Source: Maribacter litoralis (GTDB lineage: Bacteria; Bacteroidota; Bacteroidia; Flavobacteriales; Flavobacteriaceae). From it: a DNA stretch of 64,000 nucleotides. Position 1 is the stretch's first letter. Every line of letters begins with the position of its first letter. Under the pieces are notes generated by a model. That model saw nothing but the letters and a program-made list of their open reading frames with translations. It searched no databases and was not told the DNA's origin. The stretch covers positions 1,519,710-1,583,709 of the forward strand of contig NZ_QCZD01000001.1 of NCBI RefSeq assembly GCF_003075045.1. The letters are read 5' to 3'. Below, piece after piece: positions 33,962 to 43,434 of the stretch. The translations under genes and the position numbers were made by a program.

Positions 33962-34544
33962 ATCTGTTTGTATAGAAAATAGTCAAATTAAAAACGAACA
34001 ATATCACGAAGCTAGATTTAGAGCTTCTTACATGCAACAATATAAAACCCACCCTACCTATTCCTTATTTGACGGTATACACCTTACCAATCTAGACAAG
34101 GCATTAAAATACAAATTGCGAATTGGCTACAAACAACATGGTACCCGCTTCTCTATTTCTGAATACGAAAATAGTATACCGACCTCACTGCAATTGGTTA
34201 ACGACGATACCATTTCGTATGCGGTTAAAAGAAACAATCGCAAAAAATTAAACAACCTCTTTAAACAACGCGGCCATTGCGACGATGTACTGATCGTTAA
34301 GAACGGATTTATAACCGACGCCACTTATTCTAACATACTGCTTACTGATGGCAAGCATATTGTAACACCTTCTACCCCATTACTAGAAGGTACGTGCAGA
34401 GCTAGATTATTAGATGAAAATAAGGTTACCGAAAAAAGAATAACCGAAGCCGACCTGCAACAATTCGAAAGCTTTCAATTGATTAACGCCTTAAATGATT
34501 TTGACGATACCAGGTGGATTTCAATTAAGAATATACAACGCTAG
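33945..34544 (+). CDS. pabC: Aminotransferase class IV, probable 4-amino-4-deoxychorismate lyase
   Basis: 199 residues, somewhat short for the family (about 270). Class IV PLP features: the lysine in YAVKRNNRKKLNNL (Schiff base expected there), DDVLIVKNGFITDATYSNI and the C-terminal TPLLEGTCRARLLDE. The preceding 17-base-overlapping pabB makes aminodeoxychorismate lyase (release of p-aminobenzoate and pyruvate) the natural role; together they feed folate synthesis, which thyA at 47539 also uses. It is followed after two bases by a convergent gene, without a visible terminator. Confidence 0.87.
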   Translation: MYPLFESVCIENSQIKNEQYHEARFRASYMQQYKTHPTYSLFDGIHLTNLDKALKYKLRIGYKQHGTRFSISEYENSIPTSLQLVNDDTISYAVKRNNRKKLNNLFKQRGHCDDVLIVKNGFITDATYSNILLTDGKHIVTPSTPLLEGTCRARLLDENKVTEKRITEADLQQFESFQLINALNDFDDTRWISIKNIQR

Positions 34545-34546
34545 GG

Positions 34547-35548
34547 TTATATAAATCCGTTTTTCTTGGCGTGCTGTATAGCTTCCTCTGTTTTATTGAC
34601 CATTAAAAAAGGTATATCCTTAAAATCGGCAAAAAGGTTTTCTATACGAGCCATACGTTTGGAGTGATTTACACTTCGTAAATAAATTGCCTTTATTCTT
34701 CCTGGAAACAAAGTCGAAATTTCTTGATAGATATCGCCGTCTTTTTCACCGCTATCGCCAATTAAAATAAACGGCAACTCTGGATAAGCCGTTAATAAAT
34801 TACTTATCTCTTTCTGTTTCTGCGGTTTTTCATCACTCTTTTTTCGCATTTTAAAACTCGCCATGCTTCGTAACAATACTGGACCTTTAGGAAAATTGTT
34901 GGTTTTTAAAAAGAGTTCCAAATACCTGTACAAGTTCCAAGGGCTATGACTAACATAAAATATAGGATTGGCCTCATCACCAGATTTACCCATATGAAGC
35001 TTTGTATAAAAATCTGATGCCCCTTCTAATTGAGAACGCTTTGTAGCCCTTTTAAACATGGTGTTTATAATAACCTTCCACTTTAAAGAGGAAACCACAC
35101 CTGTATGCAAAATTGTATCATCTATATCACTAATTACTCCGAACTTAGCATTATCACCGGGTATCAGCATTTCACCCAGAAATCTGTTCTGCAAAAGAAT
35201 TTCCCTTTTTAATTTTGTATTGCCAAAAGATAGCTCAAACTTGACCCAACCCTCTTCGTTTGCCAAATTTTGGAGTCCGGCTATGTTTTCGTCTATTAAA
35301 TAATACCCGTCATTATCGGTTACACCTTCTACGGTTTCACCATTAGAAAAAGTGATTTTTATAGGAGCATTTTTAATTTCATCAGTCTCAAAACGTTTCC
35401 AGGTATTCTTCATTAAATTAAAAATACCTTTTTGGTCCAAATCGATATTTTCATCTTCAATTGCCCTACCCCTTACATACAAACGTGTAGCACTACCGTA
35501 CGACTGAAAATTGATGATTTGAAGTTTATCTTTCTTAAAAATACCCAT
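34547..35548 (-). CDS. App1-type phosphatase domain protein (DUF2183)
   Basis: 333 residues from the ATG at 35548 (MGIFKKDKL); a longer TTG-started frame is less likely. The C-terminal half is the DUF2183/App1 HAD-like phosphatase domain: DxDxT motif in VISDIDDTILHTG near residue 150 and the acidic motif LIGDSGEKDGDIY near 265. The N-terminal part contains a beta-rich domain with YVRGRAIEDENIDLDQKG. In yeast App1 the domain is a phosphatidate phosphatase; bacterial substrates are not known. No signal peptide, so cytoplasmic. Convergent with pabC. Confidence 0.87.
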   Translation of the reverse strand: MGIFKKDKLQIINFQSYGSATRLYVRGRAIEDENIDLDQKGIFNLMKNTWKRFETDEIKNAPIKITFSNGETVEGVTDNDGYYLIDENIAGLQNLANEEGWVKFELSFGNTKLKREILLQNRFLGEMLIPGDNAKFGVISDIDDTILHTGVVSSLKWKVIINTMFKRATKRSQLEGASDFYTKLHMGKSGDEANPIFYVSHSPWNLYRYLELFLKTNNFPKGPVLLRSMASFKMRKKSDEKPQKQKEISNLLTAYPELPFILIGDSGEKDGDIYQEISTLFPGRIKAIYLRSVNHSKRMARIENLFADFKDIPFLMVNKTEEAIQHAKKNGFI

Positions 35549-35781
35549 GTCGTTAAAATTACGGTCTTTCAACAATCTTTAAAATATTTATTTAAAGAAT
35601 TATCATATGCACGAATTATAAACTACAATTCTCTGTTTGTATTACAAACTCAAGAGCGCTTCACTCACTCAAAACCAGGGTTGACTCATTACTCTTTTTA
35701 TACCTGTCGCTCTTACCATAGTTTTAGATAGACAAAAGAATAATAACCCAACTTGTGTATGCAAGTCTAAATTAAAACAGT

Positions 35782-36486
35782 ATGACACCAAAAAAAAATC
35801 CACAGAAAGACCTGAACAAAAAAAGCGGAACATTCTTCGTAATAGGACTCTTATTAGTGCTAGCAATGGTATACACCGCCTTAGAATGGAGAACACTTGA
35901 TCCTACCAACACTATAGATGTAGTTTTAAATAAGGTTGACGATTCTATTATTGAAGAAGCACCTATTATTGAATTAAAGGCAACCCCACCACCAAAACCA
36001 AAGGTATTACCTGTTGAAATAGAAATTATAGAAGATGATGAACCCATAATCGAAACTGAGGTTATTGCAAGTGAAGTTGATACCGACACGGAAATTGTAG
36101 ACCCCTCTGATTTTGAAGTTATTGAAGAACCAGAAGAAGTAAAAGTAAATTGGATAAGCATTGAAGAGGTTCCTATATTTCCTGGCTGTGAAAATGCAGA
36201 AGACAAACGTGCCTGCTTTAACGAAATGATGCAAAAACACATTCGTAAAAACTTTCGTTACCCAGAATTAGCTCAAGAAATGAACATTCAAGGCAGAGTA
36301 AATACTCAGTTCATGATTAACAACGATGGTAGCATCGGCACCATTCAAAAAAGAGGTCCGCACGATGTACTGGAAAAAGAAGCAGTAAGAATCTTATCTA
36401 AACTGCCAAAAATGACTCCTGGCAAACAAAGAGGTACGCCGGTAAAAGTATCTTTCGCAATACCTATTACATTTAAATTACAATAG
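35782..36486 (+). CDS. TonB family energy transducer
   Basis: 234 residues with classic TonB layout: basic cytoplasmic N-terminus, one membrane helix (about 18-35, FFVIGLLLVLAMVYTALEW), a proline/acid-rich spacer (KATPPPKPKVLPVEIEII, about 70-115) and the C-terminal TonB_C domain (GRVNTQFMINNDGSIGTIQ to FAIPITFKLQ). Two cysteines (GCENAEDKRACF) just before the domain are common in Bacteroidetes forms. It transmits proton-motive energy to TonB-dependent receptors; ExbB/ExbD genes are not adjacent. The 206-base upstream gap contains an inverted repeat (AAGAGCG/CGCTCTT, 35652-35714) and nothing else clear. Confidence 0.93.
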   Translation: MTPKKNPQKDLNKKSGTFFVIGLLLVLAMVYTALEWRTLDPTNTIDVVLNKVDDSIIEEAPIIELKATPPPKPKVLPVEIEIIEDDEPIIETEVIASEVDTDTEIVDPSDFEVIEEPEEVKVNWISIEEVPIFPGCENAEDKRACFNEMMQKHIRKNFRYPELAQEMNIQGRVNTQFMINNDGSIGTIQKRGPHDVLEKEAVRILSKLPKMTPGKQRGTPVKVSFAIPITFKLQ

Positions 36487-36495
36487 ATATTAAAA

Positions 36496-36523
36496 AAAAC
36501 CATCAGCTTGGCTGATGGTTTTA
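36496..36523. terminator. Bidirectional terminator between tonB and hppA
   Basis: AAACCATCAGC-ttg-GCTGATGGTTT between convergent genes, with an A run on the left and T-rich sequence on the right. Confidence 0.9.
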
Positions 36524-36540
36524 TTCAAAGCATTACCATT

Positions 36541-38964
36541 TTATTTATTAATCTCCACTTTTTCTATCGTAATTTCAGATGCGGTACCATTCTTTTCAAT
36601 AGTAGCTTTTTCAAACTCTTTCAGCTGTGCTTCAACCTCTGCCTTTGTTCCTTTATAAACCTTCTCTTCCGTCACAGACGTTCCGTTGACAGTAGTAGAA
36701 TAGGTAACTATAGCTTCCGCCATATCTTCGTTTTCCATATTCATTTCTATGGTAACTTCTTTTGTATCATTCAACGATGCAACACCTTCTTCAGCATGAC
36801 CACCTAAAATTGGTGCAATTACCAAGCCGATCAAACAAGTCAGTTTAATTAGAATATTCATCGAAGGTCCTGAAGTATCTTTAAATGGATCTCCAACAGT
36901 ATCACCGGTTACAGCAGCTTTGTGTGCCTCTGAGCCTTTATAGGTCATTTCACCATTAATTTCCACGCCCGCTTCGAATGATTTTTTGGCATTATCCCAA
37001 GCGCCACCGGCATTGTTCTGAAAAATTGCCCATAACACACCAGATACTGTTACACCGGCCATATAACCACCTAACATTTCTGCAATAGCCAATTTATTCA
37101 TACCGAACAATAATGGAGCGAAAGCTATAACCAAAGGAAAACCAATGGTCAATAAACCTGGCAACATCATTTCTTTAAGAGAGGCTTGTGTAGAAATCGC
37201 TACACATTTATCATACTCTGGTTTACCCGTACCTTCCATAATACCTGGAATAGCCTTAAACTGCCTTCTAACCTCATGAACCATTTCCATAGCCGCTTTG
37301 CCCACAGCATTCATAGCCAAGGCAGAAAATACTACCGGTACCATGCCACCAACAAAAAGCATTGCCAATACAGGTGCTTTAAAGATATTTATCCCATCAA
37401 TTCCCGTAAAGGTCACGTAAGCCGCAAAAAGAGCCAAAGATGTCAATGCAGCAGATGCAATAGCAAAACCTTTACCTGTTGCCGCAGTAGTATTACCCAC
37501 TGAATCTAAAATATCGGTTCTTTCCCTTACAATAGGTTCCTGCTCACTCATTTCAGCAATACCACCTGCATTATCGGATATTGGCCCAAAGGCATCAATT
37601 GCCAACTGCATAGCTGTAGTAGCCATCATAGCTGAGGCAGCCAAAGCTACACCGTAAAATCCCGCAAAGGCATAAGATGCCCAAATGGCACCTGCGAACA
37701 AAAGAACAGAAGGAAAAGTAGATATCATTCCGGTAGCCAAACCAGCAATAATATTCGTACCGGCACCGGTACTTGACTGTTGTACTATTTTTAAGATCGG
37801 TGATTTACCTAAACCTGTGTAATACTCCGTTACCGATGAAATTACCGCACCTACAACCAAACCTACCAAGGTAGCATAGAATACGCGCATTGATGATATT
37901 TCCATTAACCCTTCACCAAAGAATTCCATTTTCATAGTTTCGGGCAACATCCATGTAACCAAAACAAAACAAGAAATGGCAACTAGCACAATGGATGTCC
38001 AATTTCCAATATTCAAAGCCCCCATTACTTGGGCTTCTTTTGCTTCGTTATTTTTAATTTTAACAAGCATTGTACCTATAATAGATATAATTATACCAGC
38101 ACCAGCGATTGCCATAGGCAAGAGAATAGGACCAATTCCACCAAAGGCATCAGAAATACTTCCGCCCATATCTTTAATCACATAATTCCCCAGAACCATT
38201 GCCGCTAGAACCGTAGCAACATAAGACCCGAACAAATCGGCTCCCATACCTGCAACATCACCTACATTATCACCCACATTATCTGCAATTGTAGCAGGAT
38301 TACGAGGATCATCTTCAGGTATACCGGCTTCTACCTTACCTACCAAATCTGCACCTACGTCGGCAGCCTTGGTATAAATACCACCGCCTACACGGGCAAA
38401 AAGAGCGATAGATTCCGCACCTAATGAAAAGCCTGCCAATGTCTCCAATACAATGGTCATATCCATTGTTGACGTCCAGACGCCTCCCATAAAGAACTGA
38501 AAAAATGCGATAAAGAAAATTGTGAGCCCCAATACGGCCAAACCTGCAACACCAAGACCCATAACCGTACCACCTCCAAAAGATATTTTTAAGGCATTAG
38601 GCAAGCTTGTGCGCGCTGCTTGAGTGGTTCGTACATTGGTTTTTGTTGCTATTTTCATTCCGATATTTCCTGCATAAGCAGAAAATATAGCTCCAAAAAT
38701 AAAGGAAATCACAATTAGCCAATGTGTGGTAGGCACTATAAAAGAAACGATGGCAAGTAAAACACTTACTACGACTACGAATATTGACAAAAGCTTATAC
38801 TCTGCACTTAAAAAAGCAAGAGCGCCTTCATAAATATAATCCGATATTTCTTTCATTTTTCCATCTCCGGCATGTTGTTTCAATACCCAAGATCTTTTAA
38901 TGCCCATGTAAATTAGGCCTAATACTGCCATAAGAATTGGCATGTAAATCATTGTTGACTCCAT
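36541..38964 (-). CDS. hppA: Membrane-bound ion-pumping pyrophosphatase with C-terminal extension
   Basis: 807 residues, about 16 membrane helices. Hydrolyses PPi and pumps Na+ and/or H+ across the cytoplasmic membrane. Active-site motifs: DVGADLVGK (202-210), [19 protein letters not shown] (218-236) and the C-terminal [30 protein letters not shown] has the alanine of the K+-dependent family, and E184 in [10 protein letters not shown] fits the Na+-pumping position, so Na+ transport is likely. After the last helix comes an ~85-residue soluble acidic/lysine-rich tail (from about 723) beyond the usual ~720-residue length. Its gene is 113 bases downstream of the soluble pyrophosphatase gene on the same strand, with a terminator between. 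Confidence 0.96.
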   Translation of the reverse strand: MESTMIYMPILMAVLGLIYMGIKRSWVLKQHAGDGKMKEISDYIYEGALAFLSAEYKLLSIFVVVVSVLLAIVSFIVPTTHWLIVISFIFGAIFSAYAGNIGMKIATKTNVRTTQAARTSLPNALKISFGGGTVMGLGVAGLAVLGLTIFFIAFFQFFMGGVWTSTMDMTIVLETLAGFSLGAESIALFARVGGGIYTKAADVGADLVGKVEAGIPEDDPRNPATIADNVGDNVGDVAGMGADLFGSYVATVLAAMVLGNYVIKDMGGSISDAFGGIGPILLPMAIAGAGIIISIIGTMLVKIKNNEAKEAQVMGALNIGNWTSIVLVAISCFVLVTWMLPETMKMEFFGEGLMEISSMRVFYATLVGLVVGAVISSVTEYYTGLGKSPILKIVQQSSTGAGTNIIAGLATGMISTFPSVLLFAGAIWASYAFAGFYGVALAASAMMATTAMQLAIDAFGPISDNAGGIAEMSEQEPIVRERTDILDSVGNTTAATGKGFAIASAALTSLALFAAYVTFTGIDGINIFKAPVLAMLFVGGMVPVVFSALAMNAVGKAAMEMVHEVRRQFKAIPGIMEGTGKPEYDKCVAISTQASLKEMMLPGLLTIGFPLVIAFAPLLFGMNKLAIAEMLGGYMAGVTVSGVLWAIFQNNAGGAWDNAKKSFEAGVEINGEMTYKGSEAHKAAVTGDTVGDPFKDTSGPSMNILIKLTCLIGLVIAPILGGHAEEGVASLNDTKEVTIEMNMENEDMAEAIVTYSTTVNGTSVTEEKVYKGTKAEVEAQLKEFEKATIEKNGTASEITIEKVEINK

Positions 38965-39022
38965 TTAATCTGTTGTTAGTTGTTAGAAAATTTATCCGAC
39001 TAATGTAGTAAATTAGAATAGA

Positions 39023-39060
39023 ATAAAAAAAGCCACTTTTCTTTAAGAAAAGTGGCTTAA
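39023..39060 (-). terminator. Terminator after ppa (minus strand)
   Basis: On the minus strand AAGCCACTTTTCTT/AAGAAAAGTGGCTT is followed by a T run (plus-strand A run at 39024-39031). It separates ppa from hppA, so the two pyrophosphatases are separate transcripts. Confidence 0.88.
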
Positions 39061-39077
39061 ACGGAGTGAATTTTTAT

Positions 39078-39605
39078 TTATATCATAAAAGTTCGCTTTG
39101 CCTTGTGCTCGCTTTTATCATATCGTTCAACACATTCGTGGTAAATTTCAATTGCTTTTTCAGCATTACTCCATCCACCAGTGTCCACTTTTTTCTCCTC
39201 TAAATCTTTATAAACCTGAAAGAAATGCTCTATTTCTTTTAATCTATGTGGATTTAAGTCACTGATATCGTTATTATTACTCCAAATTGGATCAGAAACC
39301 GGCACACAAATAATTTTTTCATCCGGTCCTTTTTCATCTGTCATATGGAAAACACCTATTGGTTTTACCTCCATAACCGTCATAGGGTAAACAGGCTCTG
39401 TACCCATTACCAAAACATCTAACGGATCTTTATCTAATGCCAAGGTTTCTGGTATAAAACCATAATCTCCAGGATACATCATTGAAGAAAATAACATACG
39501 ATCAAAACGAATTTTATGTAAATCAAAATCGTATTCGTATTTATTTCTACTTCCTTTCGGAATTTCTATTAAAACATCAAAGGTTAGTCCTTTTTCTGTA
39601 GCCAT
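39078..39605 (-). CDS. ppa: Soluble inorganic pyrophosphatase, family I
   Basis: 175 residues, the bacterial family I length. Mg2+-dependent hydrolysis of PPi in the cytoplasm. The signature DxDPxD is DKDPLD in LALDKDPLDVLVMG (about residues 54-67); other conserved parts are EIPKGSRNKYEYD, YPGDYGFIPET and KKVDTGGWSNAEKA. Encoded next to the membrane pyrophosphatase hppA, giving the cell one soluble and one energy-conserving enzyme for the same substrate. Confidence 0.97.
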   Translation of the reverse strand: MATEKGLTFDVLIEIPKGSRNKYEYDFDLHKIRFDRMLFSSMMYPGDYGFIPETLALDKDPLDVLVMGTEPVYPMTVMEVKPIGVFHMTDEKGPDEKIICVPVSDPIWSNNNDISDLNPHRLKEIEHFFQVYKDLEEKKVDTGGWSNAEKAIEIYHECVERYDKSEHKAKRTFMI

Positions 39606-39679
39606 ATTTAAAAGTTGTTTAATTTATTTGTTTGTATTGAAACGCTGCTTAGTTGTTATAATTGTAAAAATTAATTGAA

Positions 39680-42181
39680 TTAAAAGACAAATCCAAAAGT
39701 TCCTGTTACCCCAAACTTTCTAGCATCTGGATTTTCTAAATAGTTTCCCCTAAAATTGAAATCTAATCTAAATACCTTGAAAATGTTTCCAATTCCAAAG
39801 GAATACTCATAATATATTTTTTCTGAAGGCGCCCTTAACGGTGTATTCATCGTAGCCGGTGCACTCAATGCTATATTCTCATCAGACAAATCTCCCCAAA
39901 CTCCACGAACGGCAACTAATTCCCTTAAATTAAATTTTCTTAAAAAAGGAATTCTTGAAAAGAACCTACCATTAAAATTATGTTGCAAATGTACTGCAGC
40001 ATAGGTATCGGTCACAAATTCATAGAAATCTAAATTTGGAAATGTACCGTAATTTGAGAAAAAAGTTTGGTTACCCGGCACCACACTCAACAGACCTAAA
40101 GGTACTTCTCCAAAAGTTTTACCTAACTCTACGGTACTTAGCAACCTACCGAACCCACCCAATTGCCATGGCTGACTGTATGAAAACTGAAGTTTACTGT
40201 AGTCAAAATCACTATCCATAATACCCTTTGATCCTTTGGTGTAATTTAACAGGATAGTACTATAGGTATCATTGACATCTCTACGTTCTACACCAAAACC
40301 AATGGTCTTTTTGCCAGGGGTATATAACAAAAGTGCATTGAAATCGAGCTGACGAATCTCGGATGAGACCCCAGTTGGTGACTCTGGATCAACATAATCT
40401 AAGCTAAAATCATTTGGCAAAGCAGAACTTAGGGTTCTAAATGTACCACCAACAGAAAACTTTAAATTTGTCAATGGTTCTATTTCAAAACTTAATGCAC
40501 TAAGATTAATATTGGTCAACCTATTATTAGCCCCTACCGTTAACAATGATGACGAAGCTATGCTGCGCCCTAAAACATCATTAGTTGCCGTTAAACTCAC
40601 TCCTAATTGTTCAATATCTCGCCTATTGCCACCAGAAACAATTAGCCTGCTATTTTTATCCAACAGCATTTTCCCAGCCAACCCATGTTTAAACTTATTA
40701 TCCTTGAATCCGTATGCCGTATACCCTTCTATACGCCATAGGTCATTTTGACCAAAATAGGTTCTGGCACCTAATCTAATTCTTGCGCCTTCGGCATTAT
40801 TATACCCAAAGAAATCGTATACCGAACCAAGATCCAAATTCCATTTATCGACCTCAACATAACCTGAACCCAATATACTGATCAGGTTATAGTAAGACTT
40901 AAACTTTGGTACGGTCTTTAAAGTATCGAGCAATTTGTAAATTCCCTGCTCATCTTTGTTCAGGCTCTCTAGCCTATTTTTTTGCCAGAACTCATCATCT
41001 TTGATAATTTGGGTTACATCTAACGGATTTCTATCTTTTCTGTAGACCTCCCTTGGTCTTGGCTTATCGAATTCATAATTATCATAAACCGTGGTTCTTT
41101 TGCCATAAAGCCCTCTAGACTCTTCTTTTTTGTTGAAACTAAAATCGCTCAACATATAATCTCTTTTCAAAAGAAAAACAGAGTCATTGACCACATCGAA
41201 ATCTTGTTCTATATAAATTTCTTTGACCCAATTGATATTGGCACTTTTAGTAACCTGTAAGTTGATATTTTTAACCGCCCATGTAGAATCATTTACCCAA
41301 AAGTCTCCCTTAAAGGTCAATTCATTTTTACGACGAGGGTAATAAACAATATTATAGCACCACTTATTATCTATAAAAGCGCTATCGCGCAACGCATAAT
41401 TATAAACATCTACCCCTGTTCGAGACAATGGACTAGTGAAACTTTTATCAAAGAATTTTAAATAGTTATTATAGACATCATATTCTTGGTACAAATCTTT
41501 TACAAAAGCAATAATTGCCTGATTGTTCTCAAAACCTGAGTTCTTATTTCCTAAAACATCTTCTTTTTCTTCATTGATTATATTATCTCCATAAACTTTT
41601 GAAAATGTTTCGTTCAAGAAAATAGGCAAATAGGTTTTACCGGTTATACGTGATGTATCTAAGTCTTGAAAAACGAATTCTAGTCCCTTAAATACTTTGC
41701 TTTTTATTAAGGAGCTATCAATGGTATTTAGGTCGAACTCTACCTTTTCATATTTATCAAAAGCATATTGATCAAACTGTCTAACTCCATTTTCGCGCTT
41801 TTTAGCCCAAATTTTTCTTAAGATATCTACTGCCGGATTATTCTTTTTAGATTGTTTCCCCGAAATTAGTACCACCTCATTCAACTGCTCAGCAGCCTCC
41901 ACCATGGTGATTTTTAGATCGTAAACAACTTTAGAATCTAATTGAAGTTCATATTCCGTATAACCGATAAAGGAAAAAATTACCGTACTATAGTCATTAT
42001 CAGACTCAAGGTAAAACCTACCATCATCATTGGTAATGGTACCTTCTGTTGAATTTTTAAAGAATACGTTGGCAAAGGATACAGGCTCACCTTGTTCGTC
42101 TATAACCATACCACCAATTTTGGTCTGGCCCTGAACTAGGAAAAAGCATAGACTTAAGATTATAAAAAATATCCCTCTCAT
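39680..42181 (-). CDS. DUF5686 outer-membrane protein with carboxypeptidase-like domain
   Basis: 833 residues. Signal peptide (MRGIFFIILSLCFFLVQG), carboxypeptidase-regulatory-like beta-sandwich at about 20-105 (KIGGMVIDEQGEPVSFANVF, SFIGYTEYELQL), then the DUF5686 region with SGKQSKKNNPAVDILRKI, FDKYEKVEFDLNTID, the repeated periplasmic strands and a C-terminal barrel ending GVTGTFGFVF. This family is Bacteroidetes-specific and its function is unknown; location in the outer membrane is inferred from the terminal aromatic strand. Between ppa and pdhB, apparently monocistronic. Confidence 0.88.
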   Translation of the reverse strand: MRGIFFIILSLCFFLVQGQTKIGGMVIDEQGEPVSFANVFFKNSTEGTITNDDGRFYLESDNDYSTVIFSFIGYTEYELQLDSKVVYDLKITMVEAAEQLNEVVLISGKQSKKNNPAVDILRKIWAKKRENGVRQFDQYAFDKYEKVEFDLNTIDSSLIKSKVFKGLEFVFQDLDTSRITGKTYLPIFLNETFSKVYGDNIINEEKEDVLGNKNSGFENNQAIIAFVKDLYQEYDVYNNYLKFFDKSFTSPLSRTGVDVYNYALRDSAFIDNKWCYNIVYYPRRKNELTFKGDFWVNDSTWAVKNINLQVTKSANINWVKEIYIEQDFDVVNDSVFLLKRDYMLSDFSFNKKEESRGLYGKRTTVYDNYEFDKPRPREVYRKDRNPLDVTQIIKDDEFWQKNRLESLNKDEQGIYKLLDTLKTVPKFKSYYNLISILGSGYVEVDKWNLDLGSVYDFFGYNNAEGARIRLGARTYFGQNDLWRIEGYTAYGFKDNKFKHGLAGKMLLDKNSRLIVSGGNRRDIEQLGVSLTATNDVLGRSIASSSLLTVGANNRLTNINLSALSFEIEPLTNLKFSVGGTFRTLSSALPNDFSLDYVDPESPTGVSSEIRQLDFNALLLYTPGKKTIGFGVERRDVNDTYSTILLNYTKGSKGIMDSDFDYSKLQFSYSQPWQLGGFGRLLSTVELGKTFGEVPLGLLSVVPGNQTFFSNYGTFPNLDFYEFVTDTYAAVHLQHNFNGRFFSRIPFLRKFNLRELVAVRGVWGDLSDENIALSAPATMNTPLRAPSEKIYYEYSFGIGNIFKVFRLDFNFRGNYLENPDARKFGVTGTFGFVF

Positions 42182-42225
42182 TAAATAGGTCGTTCAATTA
42201 TTTTTTCAGCAAATAGCATACCAAT

Positions 42226-42259
42226 AAAAAAAGCTTCTCCAGACTTGGTCGGAGAAGCT
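42226..42259 (-). terminator. Terminator after pdhB (minus strand)
   Basis: On the minus strand AGCTTCTCC-(10)-GGAGAAGCT is followed by a run of seven T. Confidence 0.87.
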
Positions 42260-42283
42260 AAGGTACTTTACAATATCTGTATC

Positions 42284-43261
42284 TTATTTGTATAAAACTT
42301 TTTTAACAGCGTTGACTACATCTTTATGGTTTGGCAACCACTCCTCTAACAATACAGGAGAATAAGGTGCAGGTGTATCTGCGGTGTTTATCTTAACGAT
42401 AGGAGCATCTAAATAATCAAATGCATGTGCCTGCACATGATAAGTAACCTCTGTAGCTACATTACCAAATGGCCAAGCTTCTTCTAAAATCACCAATCTA
42501 TTGGTCTTTTTTACAGATTTTAAGATAGCTTCATAATCCAATGGCTTAACGGTACGTAAATCTATAATCTCACAGCTAATACCATCTTTTTCCAATTCAT
42601 CTGCAGCTTTATCGGCTTCTTTAATGATCTTACCAAATGAAACTATGGTCACATCTTTTCCTTCTCTACGAATGTCAGCAACACCTAATGGAATGGTATA
42701 TTCTCCTTCCGGAACCTCTCCCTTATCACCGTACATTTGTTCAGACTCCATAAAAATAACCGGATCGTCATCTCTAATTGCAGCTTTTAATAACCCTTTA
42801 GCATCGGCCGGGTTAGATGGCACTACCACCTTTAACCCCGGACAGTTGGCATACCAACTCTCAAAAGCCTGTGAATGCGTTGCCGCCAATTGCCCTGCAG
42901 AAGCAGTAGGACCTCTAAATACGATAGGACAAGGAAATTGTCCACCTGACATTTGTCTGATCTTAGCAGCATTGTTGATTATCTGGTCAATACCTACCAA
43001 TGCAAAATTGAAGGTCATGAACTCTATAATAGGTCTGTTCCCCGTCATGGTAGAACCAACCCCTATACCTGCAAAACCAAGCTCGGAAATTGGAGTATCA
43101 ATAACCCTTTTAGGGCCAAACTCATCCAACATACCTTTGGAAGCCTTATATGCGCCATTATATTCCGCTACTTCTTCACCCATCAAATAGATAGATTCAT
43201 CCCTCCTCATTTCTTCGGACATGGCCTCGGCGATTGCTTGCCTAAATTGTAGTGTTTTCAT
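42284..43261 (-). CDS. pdhB: Pyruvate dehydrogenase E1 component, beta subunit
   Basis: 325 residues, the normal size for a separate E1 beta chain. With E1 alpha it decarboxylates pyruvate using thiamine diphosphate and passes acetyl to E2. Conserved segments: FRQAIAEAMSEEMRRDESIYLMGEEV (cut here at the N-terminus), GPKRVIDTPISELGFAGIGVGS, FRGPTASAGQLAATHSQAFE and the C-terminal EEAWPFGNVATEV. E1 alpha and E2 genes are not in the window. Divergent from etfBA; the shared region contains its -7 box and a 28-bp palindrome. Confidence 0.95.
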   Translation of the reverse strand: MKTLQFRQAIAEAMSEEMRRDESIYLMGEEVAEYNGAYKASKGMLDEFGPKRVIDTPISELGFAGIGVGSTMTGNRPIIEFMTFNFALVGIDQIINNAAKIRQMSGGQFPCPIVFRGPTASAGQLAATHSQAFESWYANCPGLKVVVPSNPADAKGLLKAAIRDDDPVIFMESEQMYGDKGEVPEGEYTIPLGVADIRREGKDVTIVSFGKIIKEADKAADELEKDGISCEIIDLRTVKPLDYEAILKSVKKTNRLVILEEAWPFGNVATEVTYHVQAHAFDYLDAPIVKINTADTPAPYSPVLLEEWLPNHKDVVNAVKKVLYK

Positions 43262-43302
43262 GTATGGTTAAAATTATTCTTTGTTATATGCTAGAAAGCA
43301 AG

Positions 43303-43310
43303 CAAAAATA
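43303..43310 (-). promoter_or_regulatory. -7 box (TATTTTTG) of pdhB
   Basis: On the minus strand TATTTTTG fits TAnnTTTG, 41 bases before the pdhB start. A TTG lies 13 bases further upstream, a short spacing. Confidence 0.5.
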
Positions 43311-43358
43311 GGAAATATAATATCAAAAAATAGAATGCCAGATTTAAAAAAAGTTATA

Positions 43359-43386
43359 AAATTTACTATGCATGCATAGTAAATTT
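43359..43386. promoter_or_regulatory. Perfect 28-bp palindrome, candidate operator between pdhB and etfBA
   Basis: The half-site AAATTTACTATGCA is repeated exactly inverted with no spacer. It lies between the divergent starts: about 50 bases from the pdhB -7 box and immediately upstream of the presumed etfB promoter (TATCTTCG at 43400-43407). The core CTATGCATGCATAG is of the kind bound by MarR- or TetR-type dimers. No regulator gene is adjacent. Confidence 0.7.
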
Positions 43387-43434
43387 GGATTTTATTAGCT
43401 ATCTTCGTCACCATTGATATAAAGTTTTTTACAC

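Noticed and set aside
34127..34324. Minus-strand frame inside pabC
   Set aside because: Antisense shadow of a conserved gene.
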